39,728 nt of DNA from Sandaracinaceae bacterium (GCA_019637095.1 JAHBWG010000085.1:1-39728); one strand, 5' to 3'; positions 16,273-24,916 are shown, counted from the first letter of the stretch. Notes: generated by a model not told the origin, from the sequence alone. Program-made: numbers and translations.

Positions 16273-17334
16273 ATGGGACTCTTCGACCGGGCTCCGTTCA
16301 TCCTCTTCTGGGAGACGACGCGCGCGTGCGACCTCGCGTGCCGCCACTGCCGCGCGAGCGCGCAGCCCGAGCGCGCCGACGACGAGCTGACGTTCCGCGA
16401 GGGGACGGCGCTCCTCGACGAGGCGCGGGCGATGGGCGTCCCGCTCGTCGTGCTCACCGGCGGGGACCCGGCCAAGCGCCCCGACCTCGTCGACCTCGTG
16501 CGGCACGGGAGCTCGATCGGCCTGCGCATGGCGCTCACGCCGAGCGCGACGCCGCTGGTCACGCCGGTGCTGCTCGCCGAGCTGAAGCACGCGGGGCTCG
16601 CGCGCCTCGCGATCAGCCTCGACGGCGCCGCGCCGCGGGCGCACGACGCCTTCCGCGGCGTGCTCGGCTCGTGGCAGCGCACGTTCGACATCCTGCTCGA
16701 CGCGCGCAAGCTCGGCCTCACGACGCAGGTGAACACGACCGTCACCAAGTTCAACGCCGCGCGCCTCGAGGCGATCGCGGAGGGCATCGCGAACTTCGAC
16801 ATCGAGCTCTGGGCCGTCTTCTTCATCGTCCCGACCGGCCGCGCGAGCGAGGCGGACCTCCTCGACCCGGCGGACGTGGAGGCGGTGATGCAGCGGCTCG
16901 CCGCGATCGCGGAGAAGGCGCCGTTCGACGTCAAGACGACCGCGGCCCCGCACTTCCGTCGCGTGCAGCTCGAGCGCAAGGTGCCGCGCGGCGACGTCAA
17001 GGGCCTCGCCGACGGGATCGGCCGCGCGCGCCGCGGCGTCAACGACGGACAGGGGGTCGCGTTCGTCTCGCACACGGGCGACGTCTACCCGAGCGGGTTC
17101 CTCCCGGTGGCCTGCGGGAACGTCCGGCGCGAAGGGCTGACCGCCGTCTACCGCGAGCACGAGCTGTTCGTGAAGCTGCGCGACCCCGAGGCGCTCGAAG
17201 GCAAGTGCGGCGCCTGCCCGTTCAAGTACGCGTGCGGCGGCTCGCGCGCCCGCGCCTTCGCGATGCGCGGGAGCCCGTTCGCCGAGGATCCGGCTTGCGC
17301 CTACGTCCCGCGCGGGTATCAGGTCGCCTCGTGA
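16273..17334 (+). CDS. Radical SAM enzyme with SPASM-like C-terminus (TIGR04053-like)
   Basis: Encodes 353 aa. The radical SAM cluster motif CDLACRHC gives C19, C23 and C26 (CxxxCxxC), preceded by PFILFWETTRA. VLTGGDP is the SAM-binding GGE-equivalent. SLDGAAPRAHDAFRGVLGSW fits the TIM-barrel core. The C-terminal Cys set (VACGNV, GKCGACPFKYACGGSRARAF, DPAC) resembles a SPASM/twitch auxiliary cluster domain. I recall the overall pattern as the TIGR04053 group, related to the heme/heme-d1 maturases (AhbC/NirJ); the substrate is unknown and no precursor peptide is evident. ATG 16273 begins at the conserved FDRAPF; GTG 16246 is an alternative. Its stop overlaps the GTG of the universal stress gene by 4 nt. 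Confidence 0.88.
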   Translation: MGLFDRAPFILFWETTRACDLACRHCRASAQPERADDELTFREGTALLDEARAMGVPLVVLTGGDPAKRPDLVDLVRHGSSIGLRMALTPSATPLVTPVLLAELKHAGLARLAISLDGAAPRAHDAFRGVLGSWQRTFDILLDARKLGLTTQVNTTVTKFNAARLEAIAEGIANFDIELWAVFFIVPTGRASEADLLDPADVEAVMQRLAAIAEKAPFDVKTTAAPHFRRVQLERKVPRGDVKGLADGIGRARRGVNDGQGVAFVSHTGDVYPSGFLPVACGNVRREGLTAVYREHELFVKLRDPEALEGKCGACPFKYACGGSRARAFAMRGSPFAEDPACAYVPRGYQVAS

Positions 17335-18212
17335 CCGTCCACGCGATCCTGTGCCCCATCGACGTGCTCGACCCTGGCGAGCGGCGCGTGCTCGAGTACG
17401 CCTCGCTCCTCGCCGCGGCGCTCGACGCGCGCTTCTACGCGCTCCACGTCTACGAGGTCCCCGGCTACGTGGACCCCGATCCCGACGCGCCGGCCGTGCG
17501 CAGCTACGCGGAGCGCGCGCTGACCGAGCAGCGCGAGCGCTTCGGCGCGCTCGTCGACCACCTGCCGGGCGCGTTCGCGCAGCCCGCGCTCCTGCCCGGG
17601 CTGCCGCACCGCCGGATCGGCGACGAGGTCGAGCGCCTCGGCGCCGGGCTCGTGGTGATGGGCACGCACGCGCGGCGCGGCCTCTCGCGCCTCGCCCTCG
17701 GCAGCATCGCGGAGCGCGTCGTGCGCAGCTCGCGCGTCCCCGTCCTGACCGTGCCGCGCGCGGGCGAGCCGCCCCCCTCGCCGCCGCGCTCGCTCCTGGT
17801 CCCGCACGACCTGTCGACCTCGTCGCGGCGCGCGCTCGCGCTCGCGCGCGACCTGCACGTGCCGCTGCGGGCCTCGGTGGCGGTCGTCCACGTCCTGCCG
17901 GACGAGCTGTCGGCGGCGGCCGAGGCGCCGGCGTGGCTCACCGCGCCCGAGCGCGAGCGCTACCGCGGGCTCCTCGCCGAGGCGCTCGAGCGCGACGTGA
18001 GCGAGGTGTTCGGGCCGGAGGACCAGGCGGTGAAGAAGCTGCTCGAGCACGGCGACGTCGTCGAGACGGTGCTCGCGCGTCAGGCGGCGCTCGGCGCGGC
18101 GCTGCTCGTCGTGGGCGCCTCCGGCAAGAGCGGGACGGAGCGCGCGCTCCTCGGGAGCGTCACGACGGAGCTCCTCCGGAGGAGCCCGGTGCCGGTCCTG
18201 ACGGTCCCGTGA
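17331..18212 (+). CDS. Tandem universal stress protein (two UspA domains)
   Basis: Encodes 293 aa from GTG 17331, coupled to the radical SAM gene by a GTGA overlap. Two Usp domains: residues about 1-143, ending in VVMGTHARRGLSRLALGSIAERVVRSSRVPVLTVP, and about 155-293, ending in VVGASGKSGTERALLGSVTTELLRRSPVPVLTVP. The Gly-x-x-Gly...(S/T) ATP-binding pattern (MGTHARRG...GS and VGASGKSG...GS) appears in both, so both may bind ATP. Tandem Usps often respond to hypoxia or redox stress; pairing with a radical SAM enzyme suggests an oxygen-limited regulon, as inference. Its last 53 bases overlap the convergent receiver-like gene. Confidence 0.9.
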   Translation: MTVHAILCPIDVLDPGERRVLEYASLLAAALDARFYALHVYEVPGYVDPDPDAPAVRSYAERALTEQRERFGALVDHLPGAFAQPALLPGLPHRRIGDEVERLGAGLVVMGTHARRGLSRLALGSIAERVVRSSRVPVLTVPRAGEPPPSPPRSLLVPHDLSTSSRRALALARDLHVPLRASVAVVHVLPDELSAAAEAPAWLTAPERERYRGLLAEALERDVSEVFGPEDQAVKKLLEHGDVVETVLARQAALGAALLVVGASGKSGTERALLGSVTTELLRRSPVPVLTVP

Positions 18213-18543
18213 TCCGGCCGCGGTCGATGATCTCGGCGAGCGTGCGCGCGGAGAGCGGCGCGGCGAGCCGGTCGTCGAACTGCGCCGCCGGCGCGTCATC
18301 GCACTCGGGGTAGACCGCGACGATCCGAGGCGCCGCGTCGCCGAGCCGCCCGCGGATCGCGTCGGCGAGGGGGGCGCTCTCTCGGCTCGTGATGACGATG
18401 ATGTCGGGGCGGCGCTCGTCGAGCGCTTCGAACGGGTCGTCGTCGCACAGCAAGAAGACGTGCTCACGACGATCGCGCAGCACCTGCTCGAGCGGCTTCA
18501 TGGGCGGCGAGCAAGGGTCGATGGCGATGGCGACGAGCGGCAT
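18160..18543 (-). CDS. Degenerate response-regulator receiver-like protein
   Basis: Encodes 127 aa. Alternating hydrophobic strands and helices (VAIAIDPCSPPMKPLEQVL, VFLLCDDDPFEAL, PDIIVITSRES, PRIVAVYPECDD, RTLAEIIDRG) fit a CheY-like fold. The end of strand 3 reads ITSRES where the phosphoacceptor Asp should be, and the strand-5 Lys is missing (RLAAPLS). It would thus be a phosphorylation-independent pseudo-receiver. A TATGTC hexamer and GGGAGGGA precede ATG 18543. The C-terminal Gly/Ser/Pro tail is antisense to the end of the universal stress gene (53-bp tail-to-tail overlap), so the two transcripts are complementary there. Confidence 0.65.
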   Translation of the reverse strand: MPLVAIAIDPCSPPMKPLEQVLRDRREHVFLLCDDDPFEALDERRPDIIVITSRESAPLADAIRGRLGDAAPRIVAVYPECDDAPAAQFDDRLAAPLSARTLAEIIDRGRITGPSGPAPGSSGGAPS

Positions 18544-18638
18544 GAGCGGGTCCCTCCCGCGGACGGACATAGGCGCCGGCCCCCGCGCGGCCAATCGGGG
18601 GTTCCCCTGCTCGGCTCCCGCGCCGGGGCGCCCTCTGC

Positions 18639-18644
18639 TATCTC
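18639..18644 (+). promoter_or_regulatory. -10-like hexamer of the lycopene cyclase gene
   Basis: TATCTC preceded by TGC (extended -10 form) and followed by 8 nt to GTG 18653. Confidence 0.4.
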
Positions 18645-18652
18645 CTCGCGCC

Positions 18653-19855
18653 GTGGCACCGCTTCCGCCGCTCGACGAGGCCCCCTACGACCACGCGCTC
18701 GTGGGCGCGGGGGTGGCCGGGCTCCACCTCGCGACGGAGCTCGCCGCGCGGTTCCCGGACGCGCGCATCGCGCTCGTCGATCCGGGCTTCGGCGATCTCG
18801 CGGCGCGGACGCTCGGGTTCTGGTGCGAGGGACGGCCCCCGCTCGAGGACGCCGTCGAGCGCTCGTGGTCGCGGATCCGGATCGCGAGCGAGGGCCGCAC
18901 GATCGAGCGCGCGCTCGACGCGCACCGCTACCACGTGATCAGGGGCGTCGGCTTGCGCGACGCGTGCCTCGCCCGGCTCGCCGCGCACGGCGGCGTGCAC
19001 CTGCACCTCGGGGCCGCGGCGCGCGTCGAGAGCCGCGAGGACGGCGCGCGCGTCGAAGGGCAGGGAGGGCTCGACCTGCGGGCGCGCTGGGTGTTCGACT
19101 CGCGCGTGGACCTCGAGGCCGTCCCCGCGGATCCGAGCCGGCACGTCGTCTTGTCGCAGCGCTTCCTCGGCTGGGAGATCGAGGCCGATCACGACGCGTT
19201 CGACGCGGAGGTCGCGACGCTCTTCGACTTCCGCACGCCCACCACGGAGCGCGACGTGCGCTTCGTGTACGTCCTGCCGTTCACGCCGCGGCGCGCGCTC
19301 GTCGAGCTCGTCACGCTGCGCCCCGGCGGCGAGAGGGAGGCGCTCGGCGGTTACCTGCGCGACGTGCTCGGGCTCGAGCGCTACGACGTCCTGCGCGTCG
19401 AGCACGGGACGAGCCCGCTGACGGACGCGGTGTTCCCACGCCGCGCCGGCGCGCGGCACCTGCGCATCGGGGTCGCGGGCGGCAGGCTCAAGCCGTCGAG
19501 CGGCTACGCGTTCACGCGCATCGTCGAGGACTCGGCGGCGATCGTGCGCTCGCTCGCCGCGCACGGGCACCCCTTCGACGGACTGCCCGAGACGCCCGAG
19601 GCGTTCCGCATGCTCGACGGCGTGTTCTTGCGCGTCATGCGCCGTGAGCCGGCGCGCATGCCGCACGTCTTCTTGCGCCTCTTCGAGCGCAACCCGCCTT
19701 CGCGCGTGCTCCGCTTCCTCGACGAGCGCGTCGGGCTCGACGACGTGCTCGCGCTCGGCAGCTCGCTCCCGCCGGGCCCGTTCGCGCGTGCGCTCGCCGG
19801 CGCGCAGAGGCTGCGGATCGCCGCCGCGTTCCGGCGGCTCGCCGCCGCCCCGTGA
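18653..19855 (+). CDS. Lycopene beta-cyclase (CrtY/CrtL type)
   Basis: Encodes 400 aa. The N-terminal dinucleotide motif VGAGVAGLHLA (about 17-27) binds FAD. The family blocks follow: VFDSR, the cyclase motif RFLGWEIEADHDAFD...TLFDFR, VYVLPFTPRRALVELVTL and the C-terminal IGVAGGRLKPSSGYAFTRI. These enzymes cyclise the ends of lycopene to beta-ionone rings without net redox change. No phytoene synthase, desaturase, ketolase or carotenoid regulator lies within the window, so this cyclase is isolated from a crt cluster. GTG 18653 is supported by a TATCTC hexamer 8 nt upstream and by the LDEAPYDHALVGAG start typical of the family. A perfect GC hairpin starts at the base after the stop. Confidence 0.88.
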   Translation: MAPLPPLDEAPYDHALVGAGVAGLHLATELAARFPDARIALVDPGFGDLAARTLGFWCEGRPPLEDAVERSWSRIRIASEGRTIERALDAHRYHVIRGVGLRDACLARLAAHGGVHLHLGAAARVESREDGARVEGQGGLDLRARWVFDSRVDLEAVPADPSRHVVLSQRFLGWEIEADHDAFDAEVATLFDFRTPTTERDVRFVYVLPFTPRRALVELVTLRPGGEREALGGYLRDVLGLERYDVLRVEHGTSPLTDAVFPRRAGARHLRIGVAGGRLKPSSGYAFTRIVEDSAAIVRSLAAHGHPFDGLPETPEAFRMLDGVFLRVMRREPARMPHVFLRLFERNPPSRVLRFLDERVGLDDVLALGSSLPPGPFARALAGAQRLRIAAAFRRLAAAP

Positions 19856-19874
19856 GCGCCTCCGCGCGAGGCGC
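19856..19874 (+). terminator. GC hairpin directly after the lycopene cyclase stop
   Basis: GCGCCTC (19856-19862), loop CGCGC, GAGGCGC (19868-19874): a perfect 7-bp stem. No T-run follows. Confidence 0.5.
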
Positions 19875-19918
19875 CGAGACGGGTGCGTTCGATCACACGG
19901 GGGCGCGCGGCCCCGGCC

Positions 19919-19924
19919 TAGGCT
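19919..19924 (+). promoter_or_regulatory. -10-like hexamer of the surface lipoprotein operon
   Basis: TAGGCT followed by 9 nt and ATG 19934. Confidence 0.45.
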
Positions 19925-19933
19925 GGCGCGGCC

Positions 19934-21511
19934 ATGCCTCGACCGCTGCGCTCCGTCCTCGGGCTCGCCCTCCTGCTCGTCGCGTGCGACGGCGGCGGCG
20001 CGACGCCTCCCACCGACGACCCCGCCGGCACGCTCCTGCGCCCGCGCTCGGCGCCGATCGAGTTCGTCGGGCTCTCCGTGTCGCGGCCGATCGTGGGCGA
20101 GGCCGACTTCCTCGAGGTCGCCTCGCCGCTCTTCGGCGACGACGCGCGCGCCGGCCGCTTCCACGCCGGCTTCGCGCTCGATCCGGGCCTGACGCTCCAC
20201 TCGGAGGCCGACCCGCGCACGACGGAGCAGGTCGTGCTGACGCTGCGGATGCAGCCCACGGCGGGCGGCGAGGCGCGCACGATCCTGCGCGTGCCGGCCT
20301 CGCTCGAGTACGGGCGGATCTTCGTCGAGACGGTCCGCGTCGCGCTCGCGCGCACGCGCGAGGCGGCGGCGCGCGGCGGCTCCACGCCGGACTGGCACCT
20401 CGAGTACCACACCGTGAGCGTCAACGGCGGCTACCTCCGGGTGCAGCTCGACCACCGCCGCGGCGAGGCGCGCCTGATCGTCACGACCGAGAACCCGCGC
20501 ACGTCGCTCCGCGCCGGGGCGATCAACACGGCGGCGTTCCAGGGGAGCCCGCACGAGATGATCGGCGGGACGGTCACGTTCCCGGACATCAGCCGCGACG
20601 AGTTCGAGTTCTTCACCTCGCGCGCGTACGGCGTGAGCGCGGCGAGCGATCAGAACTTCGACGACTTCGAGCTCCAGCCCTACGACTGGCTGCGCATCAC
20701 GGTGCGGCCCCAGCTCGAGCAGGGCATGGTCGACGTGGCGTTCGACGTCGTGTTCCTCGACGGCACGCGCGTGCCGTTCGCGCGCTCGCCGGCGTCGTAC
20801 GTCGCGGGCGAGCAGTTCCGCGAGAACGTCTTCCGCCTCGTCGACAACATGAACCGCGCCGAGGCGGAGGCGCCCGGCTCGTCGAGCGACTTCACCGCGC
20901 CCTTCCACTACGACGACCCCGCGGGCGGCGGCGTCGTGCGCGTGATCGCGACGGGCGAGCGCGGCCGCTTCTACATCGCGTACGCGGTCGACTCGCCGGT
21001 CCACGAGCTGCGCGACGTCGACTTCGTGCCCTACGTCGGCAACCCCCTCGCCGCGCTCGAGGTCACGCCTCCGCGCGGCCGCGCGAGCTGCGAGGAGCGC
21101 GGCAGCGTGGCGGCCGACGCCGGCCTCCTGTCCCTGCGCTTCGACGCCTCGGACGCCGTGCGCAACAGCGCGAGCCTGGCCGCGCCGCTCCGCGGGACGT
21201 TCCACGGCGACGTCTACCGCGCGGCGGACGTGACGATCAGCGGCCCGCGCGACGGCGCCGAGCCGGTCGCGTCGGTCTCGTTCGAAGGCGTCGACGTGAC
21301 CGAGGGCGTGTCGGCCGAGCGCTTCGCGCTGCCGGCCGCGCTCCCCTCCGGGCGCTACCAGGTGCTCGGCTTCCTCGACATCCGCGGGCACGGCGCGCGC
21401 GAGCCCGTCGCGGGCGATCCGGTGACGCTCCCGATCGGCGCGATCGCGCTCGAGTGCGCGGCGCAGGAGGCGGTCGTCGAGCTCGCGCTCCTGCTCCCGG
21501 AAGGCTACTGA
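19934..21511 (+). CDS. Large lipoprotein of unknown function
   Basis: Encodes 525 aa. The signal MPRPLRSVLGLALLLVAC gives lipobox Cys 18, followed by a short DGGGATPP linker. The mature protein looks beta-rich, with FVGLSVSRPIVGEADFLEV near its start. In the middle are FPDISRDEFEFFTSRAYG and YDWLRITVRPQLEQGMVDVAFDVVFLDGTRVPFARSPAS. The C-terminal part has immunoglobulin-like strands (LRGTFHGDVYRAADVTISGPRDGAEPVASVSFEGVDV and LPSGRYQVLGFLDIRGHG). I recognise no named family. It lies 14 bp upstream of the propeller-diheme gene and is surely co-transcribed with it, so it may be a surface partner of that protein. Confidence 0.8.
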   Translation: MPRPLRSVLGLALLLVACDGGGATPPTDDPAGTLLRPRSAPIEFVGLSVSRPIVGEADFLEVASPLFGDDARAGRFHAGFALDPGLTLHSEADPRTTEQVVLTLRMQPTAGGEARTILRVPASLEYGRIFVETVRVALARTREAAARGGSTPDWHLEYHTVSVNGGYLRVQLDHRRGEARLIVTTENPRTSLRAGAINTAAFQGSPHEMIGGTVTFPDISRDEFEFFTSRAYGVSAASDQNFDDFELQPYDWLRITVRPQLEQGMVDVAFDVVFLDGTRVPFARSPASYVAGEQFRENVFRLVDNMNRAEAEAPGSSSDFTAPFHYDDPAGGGVVRVIATGERGRFYIAYAVDSPVHELRDVDFVPYVGNPLAALEVTPPRGRASCEERGSVAADAGLLSLRFDASDAVRNSASLAAPLRGTFHGDVYRAADVTISGPRDGAEPVASVSFEGVDVTEGVSAERFALPAALPSGRYQVLGFLDIRGHGAREPVAGDPVTLPIGAIALECAAQEAVVELALLLPEGY

Positions 21512-21525
21512 CGCGGGCGCGCGCG

Positions 21526-23310
21526 ATGGCCGGTCCCTCGCGCCAGCGCCCCGCCGCGACGCGCCGGATGGGCGCGATCCTCGCGGCGCTCGCGCTCGCG
21601 AGCTGCGCGGGCGAGCCGCCCTACGCGACGTCGTCGAGCACGCTCGCGCGGAGCTCCGACGGAACGATCTGGCTCGCCTCGCCCGACGACGACGCGCTCG
21701 TCGGGATCGATCCCGACACGCTGAGCGAGCGCGCGCGGATCGCGATCGAGGGCGGCCCCGAGGGCGTCGCGGCCGTCGGGCAGGCGCTCGTCGTCACCCT
21801 CGGGCGCGCGGCGGAGGTCGCGTGGGTCGAGGGCGACGCCGTGACGCGCCTCGCCGTGCCCTGCGGCGGCACGCGCGCGGTCGTCGCCGACGGACGCGGC
21901 GGCGCGCTCGTGAGCTGCCCGTGGGACGATCTCGTCCTGGGCCTCGGGCCCGAGGGCGTGCGCTTCACCCTCGCCGCGCCGGGGCGGCCGACCGCGCTCG
22001 CGGTGCTCGGCGATCGGTTCGCGGTGAGCGCCTCGCGCACGGGCCGGCTGCGCGAGCACGCCCTCGACGACCTGCGCGTGCTCTCGGACGTCGCGCTCGC
22101 GGACCGGCGCGGCCACGCGGCGACGCTCGTCGACGCGATCGGCGCCGACCCGGAGCGCGGCGGGTTCGTGGCGCTCTACCAGCTCGTCGATCACGACAGC
22201 GACCGCGCGCGGCCTCCGTCGCGCGGCGGCTACGGCTCGGTCGACGACGGCGAGCCGCGCATCGAGCCGCGGCTGAGCGGGCCGTGCGGCGGGCGCTACG
22301 CGCGCTTCGACGGAGGCGCGCGCGTGTTCAGCGGGCCGAGCGCGATCGCGATCCGCGGCGGCGTGCGCTGGGTCGTGCACCGCGGGACCGACGACGTCGC
22401 CGCGCTCGGTTGCGACGAGGGCGCCGCGCTCGCGCCGCGGCTCGCGACGTTCCACGTCGGGCGCGGGCCGCGCGGCGTGCTCGCGAGCGAGGACGGGCGC
22501 GTCGCGTGGGTGGACGTCGGCTTCGCGCACGCGGTCGCGCGGCTCGAGCTCGATCGGGCGGCGCGCGGCCCGGAGGGGCCGGCCGGCGAGGCGAGCCTCG
22601 AGCGCACCCGCGCGCGCGGCGCGAGCGCGCTCTCCGAGGCGGCGCGGCGCGGCCGCGCGCTCTTCTTCGACGCGACGAACACGCACCTGACCCCGAGCGG
22701 GATCGTGTCGTGCGGCTCGTGCCACCCGGACGGGGGCGAGGACGGGCTCGCGTGGTTCCTCCACACCGCGAACGTCGGGCCCAAGCTGCGGCGCACGCCC
22801 GCCGCGTGGGGCGCGCGCGCCGCGCTCAGCCCGTTCCACTGGGACGGCGAGTTCGCCGACGCGGCCGAGCTCACGCGCGCCACGATCCGCGAGCTGATGG
22901 AGGGCGACGGGCTCTTCGTCGACACCGCCGCGATCGCGGCGTGGATGGCCGAGGCGCCGACCCCGCCCGGGCGGCCGGTCCGCGACGCGGAGGATCGCGC
23001 GCGCGTCGCGCGCGGCGAGGCGCTCTTCGCGGAGCGCGGGTGCGGCGAGTGCCACGCGGGCCCCCACCTCTCGGACGCGCGGCGCCACGAGGTGCTCGCG
23101 CCCTCCGAGGACGAGGCGGCGCGCCTTCCGGGGGCGATCACGCCCTCGCTGCGCGCCGTGCGCGCGCGGCCGCCGTACTTCCACGACGGGCGCGCGCCGA
23201 CGCTGCGCGCGCTCGTCGCGGAGCACCACGGCGGCGGGCGCCACGGGCGCACCGCCGACCTCGACGGCGCGGACCTCGACGCGCTCGTGGCGTACCTCGA
23301 GACGCTGTGA
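21526..23310 (+). CDS. Beta-propeller plus MauG/CcpA-like diheme lipoprotein
   Basis: Encodes 594 aa. The signal RRMGAILAALALASC gives a lipobox near residue 28. Residues about 35-360 carry repeated strand blocks of a YncE/WD-like propeller (GTIWLASPDDDALVGIDPDTL, VVTLGRAAEVAWVEGD, GPRGVLASEDGRVAWVDVG). Residues about 375-594 form a bacterial diheme cytochrome c peroxidase/MauG-like module with CGSCHPDGG (about 395) and CGECHAGP (about 506), plus TPSLRAVRARPPYFHDGRAPTLRALVAEH typical of its C-terminus. Similar propeller-diheme proteins occur at myxobacterial and planctomycete cell surfaces. Whether it is a peroxidase, an oxidase of a protein partner, or an electron carrier is not decided by sequence. 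It is the second gene of the operon with the 525-aa lipoprotein. Confidence 0.85.
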   Translation: MAGPSRQRPAATRRMGAILAALALASCAGEPPYATSSSTLARSSDGTIWLASPDDDALVGIDPDTLSERARIAIEGGPEGVAAVGQALVVTLGRAAEVAWVEGDAVTRLAVPCGGTRAVVADGRGGALVSCPWDDLVLGLGPEGVRFTLAAPGRPTALAVLGDRFAVSASRTGRLREHALDDLRVLSDVALADRRGHAATLVDAIGADPERGGFVALYQLVDHDSDRARPPSRGGYGSVDDGEPRIEPRLSGPCGGRYARFDGGARVFSGPSAIAIRGGVRWVVHRGTDDVAALGCDEGAALAPRLATFHVGRGPRGVLASEDGRVAWVDVGFAHAVARLELDRAARGPEGPAGEASLERTRARGASALSEAARRGRALFFDATNTHLTPSGIVSCGSCHPDGGEDGLAWFLHTANVGPKLRRTPAAWGARAALSPFHWDGEFADAAELTRATIRELMEGDGLFVDTAAIAAWMAEAPTPPGRPVRDAEDRARVARGEALFAERGCGECHAGPHLSDARRHEVLAPSEDEAARLPGAITPSLRAVRARPPYFHDGRAPTLRALVAEHHGGGRHGRTADLDGADLDALVAYLETL

Positions 23311-23314
23311 GGCG

Positions 23315-23332
23315 CGCGGGCCGTCGCCCGCG
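23315..23332 (+). terminator. GC hairpin after the propeller-diheme gene
   Basis: CGCGGGC (23315-23321), loop CGTC, GCCCGCG (23326-23332): a perfect 7-bp stem starting 5 nt after the stop. No T-run. Confidence 0.5.
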
Positions 23333-23412
23333 AGGGGAGCTCGAGGGCTCGGCGCGGCGGCTTGCGGCGTGCGCGGCCGGGGTGCACGGTCACGGCTCGG
23401 AGGGGACCTGCC

Positions 23413-24861
23413 ATGACGACCACGACGACCGAGACCACCGGGCGCGCCGCGCGCCCGAACGCGAACGATCCGCGGGCCGCGCTCGCGCGCCTGCGCGCCG
23501 GCTTCGAGCGCGACCCGAATCCGTCGATCGAGGCGCGCCGCCGCCACCTCGACGCGCTCGAGCGCATGGTCATGCGGCACAAGGACGCGATCACGCGGGC
23601 GATCACGGCCGACTTCGGCGGCCGCTCCGCGCACGAGACGCTCATCGCCGAGATCTTCCTGACCGTCGAGGGCGTGCGCTACGCGAAGGCGAACCTCGCG
23701 AAGTGGATGGCGCCCGAGCGGCGCAAGCCGGGCCTCGCGTACCAGCCCGCGAAGGTGTCGGTGCACTACCAGCCCAAGGGCGTGGTCGGGATCATCTCGC
23801 CGTGGAACTACCCGGTGCAGCTCGCGCTCGCCCCGCTCACCGGCGCGCTCGCGGCGGGCAACCGCGCGCTGCTCAAGCCCTCGGAGCTCACGCCCGAGAC
23901 CTCGGCGCTGCTGTCGCGGATCGTCGCCGACACGTTCTCGGACGATCTCGTCTCGGTGGTCACGGGCGGCGTGCAGCTCGCCGTCGACTTCAGCCACCTC
24001 TCGTTCGACCACCTCGTCTTCACGGGCTCGACGCACGTGGGGCGGCTCGTCATGAAGGCGGCGGCGGACAACCTCGTGCCGGTCACGCTCGAGCTCGGGG
24101 GCAAGTCGCCGACGATCCTCCACGACAGCTACCCGCTCGAGAAGGCGGCCGAGACGATCGCGCTCGGCAAGTGGTTCAACGCCGGGCAGACGTGCATCGC
24201 GCCGGACTACCTGCTCGTGCCGGAGGGCCGCGTCGAGCCGCTGATCCGCGCGCTCGAGGCGGCGATCAGGAAGAGCTACCCGACGCTGCGCGACAACCCC
24301 GACTACACGTCGATCGTCAACACGCGCCACCGCGAGCGGCTCGGCGCGCTCCTCGCGGACGCGGGGGACAAGGGCGCGCGCGTGATCGAGGTGAACCCCG
24401 CGGGGGAGCGGTTCGAGGGGACGAACAAGCTGCCGCCGACGCTCGTGACGCAGGTCGACGACGGGATGCTCCTGATGCAGGAGGAGATCTTCGGGCCGGT
24501 CCTGCCGATCGTGCCGTACGCGCGGCTCGAGGACGCGCTGCGCTACGTGGCCGAGCGGCCGCGGCCGCTCGCGCTCTACTACTTCGACGACGACGCGCGG
24601 CGCGTGGAGCGGGTGATCGAGCGCAGCCTCTCGGGCGGCGTGGCGATCAACGCGTGTCTCTTGCAGTGCTGCGTGGACGACGCGCCGTTCGGCGGGATCG
24701 GGCCGAGCGGCATGGGCGCCTACCACGGGCACGAGGGCTTCCTCACGTTCAGCCACGCCAAGACGGTGTTCCACCAGGCGAAGCTCAACGCCGCGCCGCT
24801 GCTCGCGCCGCCCTACGGCCGCGCGATCGAGGTGCTGATGAAGCTCTTGCTCCGCGGTTGA
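23413..24861 (+). CDS. Aldehyde dehydrogenase, coniferyl-aldehyde type
   Basis: Encodes 482 aa. NAD(P)-binding and catalytic elements: ISPWNYPVQLALAPLTGALAAGN, KPSELTP, FTGSTHVGRLVM, general base E227 in LELGGKSP, nucleophile C261 in NAGQTCIAPDY, and EEIFGPVLPI. NAGQTCIAPDY and GGIGPSGMGAYHGHEGFLTFSHAKTVF match the coniferyl-aldehyde/fatty-aldehyde (ALDH3-like) group. The enzyme oxidises an aromatic or long-chain aldehyde to the acid. GGAGGGG (23399-23405) before ATG 23413 is a standard ribosome binding site; the ATG follows the spacer after the propeller-diheme operon. The C-terminal helix (IEVLMKLLLRG) could associate with a membrane. Substrate is inferred from family only. Confidence 0.9.
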   Translation: MTTTTTETTGRAARPNANDPRAALARLRAGFERDPNPSIEARRRHLDALERMVMRHKDAITRAITADFGGRSAHETLIAEIFLTVEGVRYAKANLAKWMAPERRKPGLAYQPAKVSVHYQPKGVVGIISPWNYPVQLALAPLTGALAAGNRALLKPSELTPETSALLSRIVADTFSDDLVSVVTGGVQLAVDFSHLSFDHLVFTGSTHVGRLVMKAAADNLVPVTLELGGKSPTILHDSYPLEKAAETIALGKWFNAGQTCIAPDYLLVPEGRVEPLIRALEAAIRKSYPTLRDNPDYTSIVNTRHRERLGALLADAGDKGARVIEVNPAGERFEGTNKLPPTLVTQVDDGMLLMQEEIFGPVLPIVPYARLEDALRYVAERPRPLALYYFDDDARRVERVIERSLSGGVAINACLLQCCVDDAPFGGIGPSGMGAYHGHEGFLTFSHAKTVFHQAKLNAAPLLAPPYGRAIEVLMKLLLRG

Positions 24862-24886
24862 GCCTCGACCCTTCCGGCTCGTCATC

Positions 24887-24916
24887 GCGTCGCGCGAGGT
24901 CGGTCTCGCGCGACGC
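24887..24916 (+). terminator. 12-bp perfect hairpin after the aldehyde dehydrogenase gene
   Basis: GCGTCGCGCGAG (24887-24898), loop GTCGGT, CTCGCGCGACGC (24905-24916). It is the strongest hairpin in the window relative to its length and lies 25 bp after the stop. No T-run directly behind. Confidence 0.6.
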
